Assembly: GCA_041156125.1 (NCBI GenBank)
Contig: JBEVTI010000003.1
Span: forward strand, 124,001-188,000
DNA length: 64,000 bases
Reading direction: 5' to 3'
Source: Paraktedonobacter carboxidivorans
GTDB taxonomy: Bacteria > Chloroflexota > Ktedonobacteria > Ktedonobacterales > Ktedonobacteraceae
A program made the position numbers and the translations under genes. Below, in pieces: positions 1 through 8,860 of this stretch. The notes under the pieces were generated by a model. The model saw only the letters and a program-made list of their open reading frames with translations, was not told the DNA's origin and ran no database searches. Every line of letters starts with the position of its first letter. Position 1 is the stretch's first letter.

Positions 1-1388
1 CGGTTGCTACGGGCCTCTTTGCTTGAGAGATACGCCTCAAAGGCTGCCTGCTGCAAACCGGTGTGGAGCGTCGGATAGGGATGAATGGTGGCAAGGATAT
101 CGGAAATGCTCAGATGGTGCTGCATGGCCAGGGCGATCTCTCCCAGCAATTCTCCGGCATGTTCGCCAATCAGGTGCGCGCCTACGATGTGCTCTTTCTT
201 GCCTGCCAGCACAAGCTTGAGAAAGCCGCTTGGCGCGTCTTCGGTTTGAGCGCGATCAATGTTAGCCCATGGGAAGGTGACTGCGCGCACCTGGCGCTGA
301 CTTTGTTGAGCTTCGGGATAGGTCAGTCCCACGCGGGCAATCTCTGGATCTGTAAAAGTACACCAGGGCAGCACCCGATAAGCGACTTTTTTTCTGCCCA
401 CAGGCAGTAATGCGTTGCGCGCCGCTACGCCAGCCTGGTAGGCCGCGACATGGGTAAAGAGATAGCCTCCAATCACGTCGCCGAGCGCGAAAATGTTGGC
501 TGTAGAGGTTTGAAGATAGTCATTAACCTTGATGCCCTGCGCGCTCCAGGCAACATTCGCGGCGTCTAGATTCAAGCCATCCAGCCGTGGTTGACGGCCT
601 GCCGCTACAAGAATCTCATCTGTTTCAAGCGTCAATAGCTGGGACTGCTGTTGTAGCGTAACGCGTTTCTTACCCTCAACTTGTTCGACCTTTAACGCGC
701 GAGTTTGCGTGAGCAGCTTTACGCCTTCCGCCTTTAGGATAGCGGCCAGAGTTGCTGAGATCTCAGGATCTTCGCGCGGTAAAATATGCTCTGGTCCCTG
801 CACAAGCGTCACCTGAACGCCCAGGCGTGTCAGCGCCTGTCCAAGCTCGACACCTACAGGTCCGGCACCAATTATCAGCAGGGACGTGGGCAGGTCGGTT
901 AGTTGAAATACGTCTTCGTTTGTTAGATAACCAGCTTCCGCTAATCCCTCTATCTGTGGATGCGCGGGCTGTGAGCCCGTGGCGATAAGCGTAGCGCGGC
1001 TGCTGATTTGTTGACCATCGAGTCGCAGGGTGGTAGGAGATTGAAAGGAGACATGGCCAAATTTAACGGTCACATCGTTTGTATAGACCTGTTCTGTCTC
1101 GTGGACCCGTGCGATCACCTGCTGAATATGTTCCGCAATGCGCGCCATGTCGATATCCACGCTGCCTGGTGTCAATCCCAGGCGCGCGGCAGTGCGTATT
1201 TGCTGAACCAACCGCGCGACATGAATCAGGCTCTTGCTCGGCACGCATCCTGTATACAGACAATCCCCACCCAGGCGCTCTTTGTCGATCAGCAGTACCC
1301 GCGCCCCCAGCGAAGCCGCGATTCTGGCCGCCGTCAGTCCTCCCGACCCTCCTCCAAGAACTGTTAGATCGTAATCTTTCTGCGTCAT
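1..1388 (-). CDS. FAD-dependent pyridine nucleotide-disulfide oxidoreductase (partial)
   Basis: The reading frame starts at ATG 1388 and runs off the left edge, so the extreme C-terminus is missing. The N-terminus has a dinucleotide-binding GGGSGG, then the redox motif GGDCLYTGCVPSK with the active cysteine pair at residues 43 and 48. A second Rossmann motif (IGAGPVGVELG) follows, and near the edge is HPYPTLH, carrying the catalytic His of the dimerisation domain. This is the architecture of the mercuric reductase/dihydrolipoamide dehydrogenase class. I see no N-terminal heavy-metal domain and no C-terminal CC pair before the edge, so mercury specificity is unproven. It lies 107 nt downstream of the selenoprotein gene on the same strand, and could be its electron donor (inference). 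Confidence 0.88.
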   Translation of the reverse strand, partial: MTQKDYDLTVLGGGSGGLTAARIAASLGARVLLIDKERLGGDCLYTGCVPSKSLIHVARLVQQIRTAARLGLTPGSVDIDMARIAEHIQQVIARVHETEQVYTNDVTVKFGHVSFQSPTTLRLDGQQISSRATLIATGSQPAHPQIEGLAEAGYLTNEDVFQLTDLPTSLLIIGAGPVGVELGQALTRLGVQVTLVQGPEHILPREDPEISATLAAILKAEGVKLLTQTRALKVEQVEGKKRVTLQQQSQLLTLETDEILVAAGRQPRLDGLNLDAANVAWSAQGIKVNDYLQTSTANIFALGDVIGGYLFTHVAAYQAGVAARNALLPVGRKKVAYRVLPWCTFTDPEIARVGLTYPEAQQSQRQVRAVTFPWANIDRAQTEDAPSGFLKLVLAGKKEHIVGAHLIGEHAGELLGEIALAMQHHLSISDILATIHPYPTLHTGLQQAAFEAYLSSKEARSN

Positions 1389-1495
1389 TCCCTTTATCGC
1401 TCCACTTTCTCTCTATATTGTTTTGCTCCTGCTTGTTCCCTGCCGCTCTGCCAGGGGTGTTACCCCGCGCAACACCAGAGGTAGAGGCAACAGGG

Positions 1496-2251
1496 CTACG
1501 GCTGAAAGGTCTCAAATACTGGCCAGTCGTTGCGGGAAAGCAGGGCAAATGCTGCCCGGATGATGCGCGTTTGCAGCGCGCTATCGTCTGGCGCGCCCAA
1601 TGGATAGCCTAATGGATAGGGCACAAATAATGCGCGTGGTGGGCGTACTTTTTCTGTGATCTCTCTTAATAACGAGAGAGAAACCGTTGTGATACCCTGC
1701 TGTTCTATGATTCTCTGGATCAGTCCCACGGACTGATTGCACATTGGTCAGACGGGAGTGAGCAGCACGACATCCACGGCGTCTGCTTTGAGGCGGCGGG
1801 CAACCTCTGGCGCGCTCTCTTTGAGCAGTTTAGAGGGGGAGACAATTGACCCCATAAAGCTATAATGGTGCGCGCCAATTGCGCCTATCTCTCCCTGCTG
1901 CTGTAACTCTCTGAGGCGGTCGAGCGGAAAGGCCAGATTGCGATCCTGCAGAACACCTGTGTGATCAAAAGACCAGCTACGCTGATGCATCTCAAGCATT
2001 TGCAGCGCGCTATCAGCGGGAAATTCGCGAAAAGAGGTATCGCCATTGCGTATAGTAACATCAAAGGGCGGCTGACCGGGCAGGCTTAGTCCCGCCGTTG
2101 TCACGAGCGCCACAGTACAATCCTTGAGAGCTTTGCGCAGCGGTGTGCCAGCATTGGCAAGTGGATCATCGGGTTGAGGGGCGAATCTGCTGAATGGATA
2201 TCTTCTGAGGAAGATCCGCTCGGCCAGTGCAACGTCTTTTATTTGAGCCAA
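1496..2251 (-). CDS. GrdB-like selenoprotein (in-frame TGA read as Sec)
   Basis: The frame runs from TTG 2251 (Shine-Dalgarno AAGGTGG 8-9 nt upstream) to the stop at 1496, giving 251 residues if the TGA at 1748-1750 is read through. Codon 168 is that TGA, in the context LLTPV-U-PMC, a U-x-x-C redox motif. The protein continues without a frame change into NQSVGLIQR and a plausible C-terminal domain. The N-terminal half (ALVTTAGLSLPG, then FREFPADS) resembles the glycine/sarcosine/betaine reductase selenoprotein B family, though the substrate is unknown. An 8-bp hairpin sits just after the TGA (separate entry). The alternative, a Cys-to-stop nonsense mutation, is possible because this window has other broken genes, but it would not explain the hairpin. 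The start codon is uncertain. Confidence 0.82.
1719..1737 (-). promoter_or_regulatory. bacterial SECIS-like hairpin
   Basis: Read on the minus strand, ATCAGTCC and GGACTGAT form a perfect 8-bp stem around a GUG loop. Eighteen nucleotides separate the TGA (1748-1750) from the loop G. Bacterial SECIS elements are short stem-loops inside the coding region, just after the UGA, with a G and usually U at the start of the apical loop. The one visible difference from the E. coli fdhF type is the lack of an obvious bulged U. Confidence 0.8.
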
Positions 2252-2550
2252 AACTATATACCCACCTTCAGGTAGTCGATTTTTATCCCGGCGTGCCCGG
2301 AACCCTGGTGACACCACTACATACCTGGGTAGTATATAACATAGATAGCGTTGACGAACTCTTCTTTCTGCTGGACTCCCTGGCGCCTGTGGCGCCTCTC
2401 CCTTATTTTGGCATGTGGCCTGGTAAGGGCCCTGCGGCTCACCAGGCCACATGCCAGGAACGCGTGAACTGCTGCGCGGCTCATATGCTTCCCTGAAAAA
2501 GCGGGAGCACAAGAGCAAAGTACACACAAAGATAAAGGATTATATCACAC
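2252..2550. other. divergent intergenic region with a 15-bp perfect inverted repeat
   Basis: This region separates the selenoprotein gene (minus) from the glycosyltransferase gene (plus). Its clearest content is a perfect inverted repeat at 2410-2424 and 2441-2455 with a 16-nt GC-rich loop. Because it lies between divergent genes it does not terminate either of them. No confident sigma-70 promoter was identified. Confidence 0.6.
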
Positions 2551-3234
2551 ATGCGTTTTTCGATTATTGTTCCCGTTTTAAACGAGGAGGCCGTGCTTGA
2601 ACAGCAACTTTCTCAACTTGCGCGACTGGGTACCTCTTATGAGTACGAAGTGCTACTTGTCGATGGTGGTAGCGTGGACCAGACCGCGCGCATCGCGCAA
2701 CGCTTTGGGCAGGTGATACACGCGCCACGTGGACGCGCTGTGCAGATGAACAGGGGTGCGCAGGCAGCTTGCGGTGATATCTATATTTTTTTACACGCGG
2801 ATACTCTTCTCCCTGAGGATGCCTTTGAGACTATTGCGCGTGCCTGTGCTTCTCCGCAGGTTGTTGGCGGCGCGTTTCGCCTGAGCTTTAATAGCAAAAA
2901 GCTCTCCTATCGGCTTGTGGCCTTGACAGCAAATCTGCGCTCGCGCTGGCGCGGTATTTTTACCGGAGATCAGGCCTATTTTGTGCGCGCGGAGAGTTTC
3001 AAGGCCATCGGCGGCTTTCTTGAGATTGCCTTGATGGAGGATCTGGAAATCATTGCCCGCCTGCGCCAGCTTGGCCGCGTGGTCTTGCTACCACGCTATG
3101 TCAGTACCTCGGCGCGTCGTCACCAGCAAGTCGGCCTGGTACGTAGCGTGCTTTTTATGTGGTACCTGCGTATACTCTATAAATTTGGTGCCTCGCCAGA
3201 ACAATTGCAGCGTAAATATGTAGATATACGCTAA
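2551..3234 (+). CDS. family 2 glycosyltransferase (TIGR04283-like)
   Basis: This 227-aa protein has a GT-A fold signature: SIIVPVLNEE at the N-terminus, LLVDGGSVDQT for nucleotide-sugar binding, and FLHADT as the DxD-like metal site near residue 87. The acceptor-side segments GDQAYFVR and LMEDLEI are typical of the TIGR04283 group, some members of which sit in arsenosugar clusters. No ArsM or ArsS gene is visible here, so that role is not supported. A Shine-Dalgarno-like AAAGGA lies about 11 nt before the ATG. There is no signal peptide; the C-terminal hydrophobic stretch (VLFMWYLRILYKFG) may contact the membrane. Confidence 0.85.
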   Translation: MRFSIIVPVLNEEAVLEQQLSQLARLGTSYEYEVLLVDGGSVDQTARIAQRFGQVIHAPRGRAVQMNRGAQAACGDIYIFLHADTLLPEDAFETIARACASPQVVGGAFRLSFNSKKLSYRLVALTANLRSRWRGIFTGDQAYFVRAESFKAIGGFLEIALMEDLEIIARLRQLGRVVLLPRYVSTSARRHQQVGLVRSVLFMWYLRILYKFGASPEQLQRKYVDIR

Positions 3235-3287
3235 TCTCTTGAGAGAGAAGTACGCAACCCTGGGGATTTTACAGCTCTATTCATTCC

Positions 3288-3331
3288 ATCTCTTCAGCAT
3301 CTCTTCAGCATCTCTTCAGCATCTCTTCAGC
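3288..3331. repeat. 11-bp tandem repeat, four copies
   Basis: Four exact consecutive copies of ATCTCTTCAGC lie in the gap between the glycosyltransferase and the tectonin/FG-GAP gene. An ATTT/TATT microsatellite-like stretch follows near 3354-3368. No coding or regulatory role is evident. Confidence 0.9.
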
Positions 3332-3495
3332 ACGAAAACTCTTTCAGTAGATGTATTTATTTATTTATACTATTGCTAGACCTTGAAAAATATTGAACGC
3401 ATTTTTGTTAGCAAAGGCCTGAAGAGAGCAAAGACTACTATGAGAAAAGTATACTTATATCAGGTTGATGTTAACAAAGAAAAGGAATTGCACTC

Positions 3496-5116
3496 ATGTC
3501 AGCATCTCAGCATCAGCAAGACCATCAACCATTCGAGTCAGAAGCAAACGTCGTCACCTCTTCTCAAGAAAGCAGCACCTTCGTCAGCATTTGTACGATC
3601 GATGGCTCAGTCTGGGCCGTTGATAGCAGTGGGGCTCTTTTAACCACGACCAAAGGCAGCGCTACGTGGTCGCCGATCAGTATCCAGGGAAATACCGCGC
3701 CCCTGACGCAAGTCTCGGCCAGTGGACCGAGCAATGTCTGGGTGCGCGATACAGCAGGAACAATCTACTTTGTGAACCAGGGTCGGCTGAAAGCGGTTAG
3801 TGGGGGCTCTCATTGGATGAGTGTAGCGGGCGATGGTTCTGTTTTAAGCCTGGACGCGTCTGGGCAGTGTGCGCGTCTGCCGGAGGGTGCGGTGAACTGG
3901 CAGCCGCTGCCTCCATCTCCGCAGGGTGGTCTCAGTTGTGTATCTCAGGGTCAAGGAATTGCAGTTTGTGCTCTTGCTGCCTCTGGTGAAGCCATCTATC
4001 GGTGACATCAATGGTGATCAGATCTCGGAATTGCTGGTGCAGAGTCGCGATCCTGGCTCTTCAGCAATGATTGGTCTTGTGCAGTATGATCCAAAGAACC
4101 AGGATTACGCAACGGGCCAGGGCTTGTGCGTGCTGGGCGCGCAAAAAGGAGCGATCCCTGGTCAGGGCATACAGGGATCATGGCCTATTGGCCTGAATGA
4201 TACCTATATAGTCCTGGATGCTCTCAGCAGTGATAGCCCGTCAAGCTTGTTCGTCCAGAATCAAGGTGTGCAACCCCCAGCGGTAGGGGTATTGCAGATG
4301 AATTCTTCTAAATTGGCCTGGGAGACCATCTGGATCGCTGAAAAATCCATTCCCAGTTTTGTCCCCGGCGCGAGTAGTTGGCCTATGAGCACAAAGGATG
4401 TGTATCTGAACCTTGGAGATATCAATGGAGATGGTCTGCCTGAACTCCTGATACAGTCCTCTGTGACTGCTCAAATTGCCTTGCTCCAGTATAATTCCAC
4501 AGAAAAAGCCTTTGGGGTGCTACAGATTCTCTCAAACGCCGTCCCCCCTCTTGGTTCCGGCTATCCTTCGTGGCAGATGCATCTGCAAGACACGTATTAC
4601 AGTGTCGGAGATATCAATGGAGACGGACAAGCAGAGATCCTTGTCCAGAGTCACAACGATAAGAATAATCCCTATATCAGCCTGTTGCAGTACGACAAGG
4701 TTAAAGGACTCTCTTGCATCTGGGGAACAGTGCATTCTATCGCTGGAGCATCGGCAGGCACTGCCTGGACGATGCACATCGATGATAAATACACTGTGAT
4801 CGACGACCTCAATCAGGATGGTATACCGGAACTGATGGTGCAGAGCACCTATATCAACCCATCTAACCTTCATGATGCCCTGGTTGGGATAGTAAAGTAC
4901 CAGGGGAATACTGCTAACACGGGCGGTCTGGTATCTACCATTGTGCGAAATAGCACTATTCCAGGCTTGTCACTTTCCACTTATTGGCAGATATATCCGA
5001 TAGACACATATCTCAGTGTTGGTGATATGAACGCAGATGGGATTCCAGATATACTTGTGCGGGACAATGTAGGTGTTGCCGGCTACAAGGTCGCCCTGAT
5101 CTCAGCGTTTGAGTAG
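3496..5116 (+). pseudogene. tectonin / FG-GAP repeat protein, frameshifted
   Basis: Two plus-strand frames together describe one beta-propeller protein. The first frame (ATG 3496, Shine-Dalgarno AAAGGAA) encodes tectonin-like repeats (VWAVDSSGALL, NVWVRDTAGTIYF) and stops at 4005. The second frame becomes meaningful at about 4000 with IGDINGDQISELLVQS and carries on to 5116 with further Ca-binding FG-GAP/VCBS repeats (GDINGDGLPELL, GDINGDGQAEIL, DLNQDGIPELM, GDMNADGIPDIL). The translated sequence upstream of the switch makes sense only in frame 1, and downstream only in frame 2. An indel or small deletion near 3995-4010 is the simplest reading. I see no slippery heptamer to suggest programmed frameshifting. 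There is no signal peptide at the first ATG. Confidence 0.8.
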
Positions 5117-5127
5117 TTAGTATTAAC

Positions 5128-5183
5128 ACGACTATATCAGCAGTGGCGCCAGAACGTTCTGGCGCCACTGCTGATATAGTCGT
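5128..5183. terminator. 56-bp perfect palindrome between convergent genes
   Basis: Two 28-nt perfectly complementary arms meet at position 5155/5156 with no loop, just after the FG-GAP stop and before the 3' end of the phosphatidyltransferase gene. The position suggests bidirectional termination, but neither side has a T-run, so this is not a standard intrinsic terminator. Confidence 0.6.
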
Positions 5184-5320
5184 TGTTCCAGTTTAGTTGA
5201 CGGAATACACCGAGAGGCCGGCAAGTTGTATTGCTAAGCTATACGTAAGCTGCCATAAGGCGCAAAGTAGCAGACAATACGGGCAGAAATGGCAGTTATA
5301 AAAAGCACCCTGCCTGTCAA

Positions 5321-6202
5321 TCACTGCTCGCGCCAGTTTGCGCTAAGCTGTGCTACTGGTGCGGCGACCAGTAAACAGAGGGTGATGATCAGCAGTGGGG
5401 TGTTCAGAGGATGGGCAATAAAAGAGAGTGAGGGTGGCGTGAGCAAGAGCAGAAAATAGAGGCATTGGGCCAAGCCCGCGCATTTACCCCACCAAGTCGA
5501 GCCAAAGCGTAGCGGCTGGGCAAATGCCAGATAGCTGACCAGGGCTGCCAGTAGTGGAATGACAAAACGCAGCAGCATGATCAGGCCGATCCAGAGCGGC
5601 AAGATGCCATTCTGCAGCAGGATGCTTGTGAGTGCCAGATAGAGGCAAAAGTCTGTTTCCGCGTCGGCGATCTGGCCTAATTTGCTCTGTGTGGCCCTGT
5701 GCCTGGCGATCTGCCCATCCAGGATATCAGTTACAATCCCGCAGAGAAAGATTGTCAGAGCCAGGCTCGCTGGAGTCGCCAATCCCGCGCTAAGTCTGCC
5801 CAGTAGGTAGGATGCGCCAAGCGCGCGCAGCCAGGTCAGTGTATTAGCTATGCCGATGGTCGGCAACAGCTTGCCACTTTGCACTGAACGGTTAAGGCCG
5901 AGGTGCCAGAACAGGTCGCTTTGTTGCCATGCCACGCACAGGGCAAAGCCGGGCAAGATGGGCAGCGTGGTAGGCAGTCCAGCGTAGAGAGCATTGCCAA
6001 GCAGTATCAGGAGGGCCAGAAGCGTCATAAGGCAGGTCACGCGCAGCCAGGATTGTTTGAGCGTTGGATTGTCCGCCGCTGTCTGGCAGGACAGCAACCA
6101 GGAGCGTTTAAAGAAACGTCCCCAGGCGCGCGCGCTAAAGCGTCCCCGGCGCAGGGTGGTCAGTAGATCAACGACAAAGGCCTGTTCAGTATTTTGTTGC
6201 AT
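5321..6202 (-). CDS. CDP-alcohol phosphatidyltransferase family membrane protein
   Basis: This 293-aa protein transfers a phosphatidyl group from a CDP-alcohol, or makes a related phosphodiester bond, at the membrane. The family signature D-x2-D-G-x2-A-R-x8-G-x3-D-x3-D is complete: DILDGQIAR, then G, then D and D in GQIADAETD. Multiple hydrophobic segments lie before and after the motif. The N-terminal ~90 residues contain two extra predicted helices (LMTLLALLILLGNALYA, then TTLPILPGFALCVAWQ). The start at 6202 has AAGGACGG upstream. The substrate alcohol cannot be read from sequence. Confidence 0.88.
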   Translation of the reverse strand: MQQNTEQAFVVDLLTTLRRGRFSARAWGRFFKRSWLLSCQTAADNPTLKQSWLRVTCLMTLLALLILLGNALYAGLPTTLPILPGFALCVAWQQSDLFWHLGLNRSVQSGKLLPTIGIANTLTWLRALGASYLLGRLSAGLATPASLALTIFLCGIVTDILDGQIARHRATQSKLGQIADAETDFCLYLALTSILLQNGILPLWIGLIMLLRFVIPLLAALVSYLAFAQPLRFGSTWWGKCAGLAQCLYFLLLLTPPSLSFIAHPLNTPLLIITLCLLVAAPVAQLSANWREQ

Positions 6203-6303
6203 ATTGCTGTGTCCGTCCTTAAAGGTGGATCGCTATCGAACATGCTTCCCGCCGCTTCCAGACAGGGTTATTGTACATAAGAATGCCAGCAAGGTCAATT
6301 GCA

Positions 6304-6357
6304 GCAGAGGTGAGATATGAGGCCTGGGCGCGCCCAGGCCTCATATCTCACCTCTGC
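6304..6357. repeat. 54-bp perfect palindrome in a divergent intergenic region
   Basis: Two perfect 27-nt arms meet without a loop and are followed by TTTT on the plus side. The neighbouring genes start at 6202 (minus) and 6461 (plus), so it is not at the 3' end of either. It could terminate an unannotated transcript or be an extruding palindromic element. Confidence 0.75.
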
Positions 6358-6460
6358 TTTTCACAAGCCTGCCGCCGTGGGCGGCTAGCAATTGGAAAGC
6401 TTTGAGCGAATCCTTGTACAATAGACAATGTGTCAATATAGTTGCAAAGGAAAACCCGCT

Positions 6461-7027
6461 TTGAATGAAATACAAGAGGCTGGAACTGGCGAGAGTAGCT
6501 CACAAGAACTGCCAGGACCACAGGGGATTGGTATGGCTGTCGCCTTTAGTTGGGGATTGGCTGTGCAGGTCTTGCTTGTACCCGGCATAGCTCTCTTCAG
6601 CCAGTCCACGCTGCTAAAAATTTCTGGCATCAGCCAGACGCTCAGCAATGTATTGGGCCTGATCCTCGCGTTGCTCGTCGCCTGCGGCCTGGTGCTTTTC
6701 GGTGAGATGGTACGCAGCGGTCGCAATTGGGCGCGCCTCGTACAGATTGTGGCTAATGCTCTCCTCACGCTGGGTGGCATTTTCTCGCTTGTGAACGTGT
6801 ATCAGGGTGCCCGTACAGGAAACTTCTGGCCGCTGATTACAACAGTCATTTTGCTTGTCTTTTCGCCCCTGATTGCCAGGCGTTTGAGTCGTTCCAGGAC
6901 CGCGCACTGGTTTAAAGTTATCACGCCAGCAGAGGCACGCAAACGCCACGGCGGCGCGTGGGTGTGGTTTATCGCCTTGTGGGCGCTTGCCGGCGGTATT
7001 TTACAAACCCTCGCAGCCATGAAATAA
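6461..7027 (+). CDS. uncharacterised integral membrane protein
   Basis: This is a 188-aa protein with about five hydrophobic segments (near AVAFSWGLAVQVLL, VLGLILALLVACGLVLF, ANALLTLGGIFSLV, PLITTVILLVFSPLI and VWFIALWALAGGIL). The TTG at 6461 is preferred because AAAGGAAAA lies 7-9 nt upstream; an ATG at 6428 in the same frame has no such site. I recognise no family. It is followed by another small membrane protein on the same strand. Confidence 0.6.
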   Translation: MNEIQEAGTGESSSQELPGPQGIGMAVAFSWGLAVQVLLVPGIALFSQSTLLKISGISQTLSNVLGLILALLVACGLVLFGEMVRSGRNWARLVQIVANALLTLGGIFSLVNVYQGARTGNFWPLITTVILLVFSPLIARRLSRSRTAHWFKVITPAEARKRHGGAWVWFIALWALAGGILQTLAAMK

Positions 7028-7137
7028 TGCCCTTTATCGCTAGCCAGGAAACTCTTTCTGAGATGTAAATTTCTTGTGCCTGCAACGTGAAAACGAGAGA
7101 GTACACTGTTCTACGCACACAATGACTGGAGAGAGAT

Positions 7138-7665
7138 ATGCCAGCTACATCCTTCATGGGCATCCAGGGACACAGGCGCGCCACACTACAAGCGTATGTG
7201 CTGATTGGTCTGGGCCTGCTTTTTCTGCTTGGGGCGCTTTTCCTGCATCTGAATCCTCTGGCCAGCCCTGTGGGTCTTTTCCTCTTTGGCTTTGGCATGC
7301 TGATAGCAATGGCCTTCAATCCCTCTCGACTTGCGATTGCTGGTGTGCTGATTACCTTGATTGGAGCCGCGATTTTTATTGCTTACAAGCCGCTTATCCC
7401 CTATGATAATGGCCTTGTCATTATCGCGGTTGGCCTGGCGCTGCTTGTGCTTGCTTTTCTGACCCGGCAAGGCTACGTGGGAGGGGGCGCGATAACTCCA
7501 GGTATCCTTGTGCTGCTGGTTGGCTTCCTGCTTTATCCGCCAACCGGGGGCGCTGCTGATAGGATGTTTGCTCCCTTTGTGCTTTCGCTCTGGTTCCCTG
7601 GTATTCTGCTCCTGTTGATCGGTCTGGTCTACTGGTTCCTGTCTAGAAAAAGTTCAGAGCGATGA
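7138..7665 (+). CDS. small polytopic membrane protein
   Basis: This 175-aa protein is almost entirely hydrophobic, with six or seven predicted transmembrane segments and a basic C-terminal tail (SRKSSER). The ATG has GGAGAGAG directly upstream. No conserved motif was recognised. It ends nine bases before the probable start of the nucleoside hydrolase, so the two are likely cotranscribed. Confidence 0.6.
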   Translation: MPATSFMGIQGHRRATLQAYVLIGLGLLFLLGALFLHLNPLASPVGLFLFGFGMLIAMAFNPSRLAIAGVLITLIGAAIFIAYKPLIPYDNGLVIIAVGLALLVLAFLTRQGYVGGGAITPGILVLLVGFLLYPPTGGAADRMFAPFVLSLWFPGILLLLIGLVYWFLSRKSSER

Positions 7666-7674
7666 GAGAGGCTA

Positions 7675-8637
7675 TTGTTTTACGTTGCTGGTTGGCTTCT
7701 CGCTATGCATGAACGGTCGCTCTCGCTCGCTGAGACACACTGCGCACCTCTCGCGAGACCAGTCTTTGTGGATACAGATATTGGAGATGATATTGATGAT
7801 GCGCTGGCGCTGGCGTTGCTCCTGTGTTCGCCCGAAGTAAGAGTGGTTGGGATTGCCACCGTCTTTGGGGATACCGATCTACGCGCCCGCCTGGCCGCGT
7901 ATGTGCTCCAGGTGTATGGATCTGCGCATATTCCAGTCGCGGCTGGCCAGGCGAGACCCCTGCTCGCTCGTCACCAGCTCTCAGGGGTTTGTCAGGCCAG
8001 CGTACTGCCTGACGGCCTGGCGCTTCCGCTCAGTCCCTTGAGCGGACCAGAGTTGCTGATCCAGGCAGCGCGCAGCTATCCAGGCGAGCTGACGCTTTTG
8101 TGTTTTGGACCCTTGACCAATCTCGCGCTGGCTCTCAGTCGGGAGCCAGCGCTTGGCTCCTGGCTGCGCCAGGTCTTTTTTATGGGCGGAGCGAGTCGGA
8201 TTTTCTGGCCAGATTGGAACGTGCGTAGCGATGCGCGTGCCGCGCGCATTGTCCTGGAGGCTAATCTCCCGCTAACGATGATCGGCTGGAATGTGACCAA
8301 TCCCAGCCACCTGCGCTCCCATGATCTCACGCGCTTGCAGTCTGCCAGTAGTCCGCGCCTGCATTTACTCGCGCGTCTGATCGAGGCATGGCAGGAGGCT
8401 CAACCGCCGTGGCGTGCAAAGCTTCCGAAGCTGCATGATGCGCTTGTCGTTGCGGCTCTCTGCGCGCCTGAATTCTTTCGTTTCGCCTCTATGCCTATGC
8501 GTGTTCTCGTGCGAGGACCCTTTGTCGGCTGGACTATTCCGCGTCTGTTAGCCGGACCCATCGTGAATGCTGCTCTCACCGTGGACTACGCTCAAGCCCG
8601 CGCCTGGATGCTGCGACGCTGGTTCGCTGGCGCGTAG
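7675..8637 (+). CDS. inosine/uridine-preferring nucleoside hydrolase family protein
   Basis: This protein of about 320 residues hydrolyses N-ribosyl bonds in the family. The Ca-binding N-terminal motif DTDIGDDIDDALAL is clear, and FGPLTNLALAL, FMGGA, WNVRSDARAARIV and LHDALVVAA follow in family order. The Asn-Asp and late His-Asp metal/substrate residues are present. It is cytosolic, without a signal peptide. The start is uncertain: TTG 7675 has GAGAGG close by, and ATG 7705 is the alternative. It heads the plus-strand series that includes two radical SAM genes. Confidence 0.87.
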   Translation: MFYVAGWLLAMHERSLSLAETHCAPLARPVFVDTDIGDDIDDALALALLLCSPEVRVVGIATVFGDTDLRARLAAYVLQVYGSAHIPVAAGQARPLLARHQLSGVCQASVLPDGLALPLSPLSGPELLIQAARSYPGELTLLCFGPLTNLALALSREPALGSWLRQVFFMGGASRIFWPDWNVRSDARAARIVLEANLPLTMIGWNVTNPSHLRSHDLTRLQSASSPRLHLLARLIEAWQEAQPPWRAKLPKLHDALVVAALCAPEFFRFASMPMRVLVRGPFVGWTIPRLLAGPIVNAALTVDYAQARAWMLRRWFAGA

Positions 8638-8860
8638 AAGCAGCCTGATACATTAATGTATACTAGTAGAGAGGGATCTTTCGCAGCGCAGGTACCTGCC
8701 CAGCAGGACTTGCCAAGGCTAGTCAAATGCGAGAGTTCGAGGCTCCTTGCCTATCCTCTCTTCTTCCTGGCGTCGCAGCGGCGCGAAGAAGCACTGGCAA
8801 GCCCTGGCCTTTCCCTATACTTACCGGCCCCTGGATCATTCTGCAGGAAAGGAACGAAAT
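8638..8860 (+). promoter_or_regulatory. leader with a 14-bp palindromic operator candidate
   Basis: A perfect palindrome ATACATTAATGTAT lies at 8648-8661, just after the nucleoside hydrolase stop and about 200 nt before the radical SAM start. It has the size and AT-rich symmetry of a dimeric regulator site. The remaining leader is GC-rich with some hairpin potential (CTTCTTC / GAAGAAG around 8758-8791), without a recognised riboswitch signature. Confidence 0.35.

Noticed and set aside
23..410. Plus-strand ORFs at the left edge
   Set aside because: They are antisense shadows of the disulfide oxidoreductase, whose motifs are unambiguous on the minus strand.
3926..4005. Programmed ribosomal frameshift in the tectonin/FG-GAP gene
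   Set aside because: No slippery heptamer, upstream Shine-Dalgarno or downstream structure was visible at the switch.
2551..8637. An arsenosugar pathway (TIGR04283 glycosyltransferase plus nucleoside hydrolase plus radical SAM)
   Set aside because: No ArsM methyltransferase or ArsS-type radical SAM protein is present. The radical SAM genes here have different architectures.
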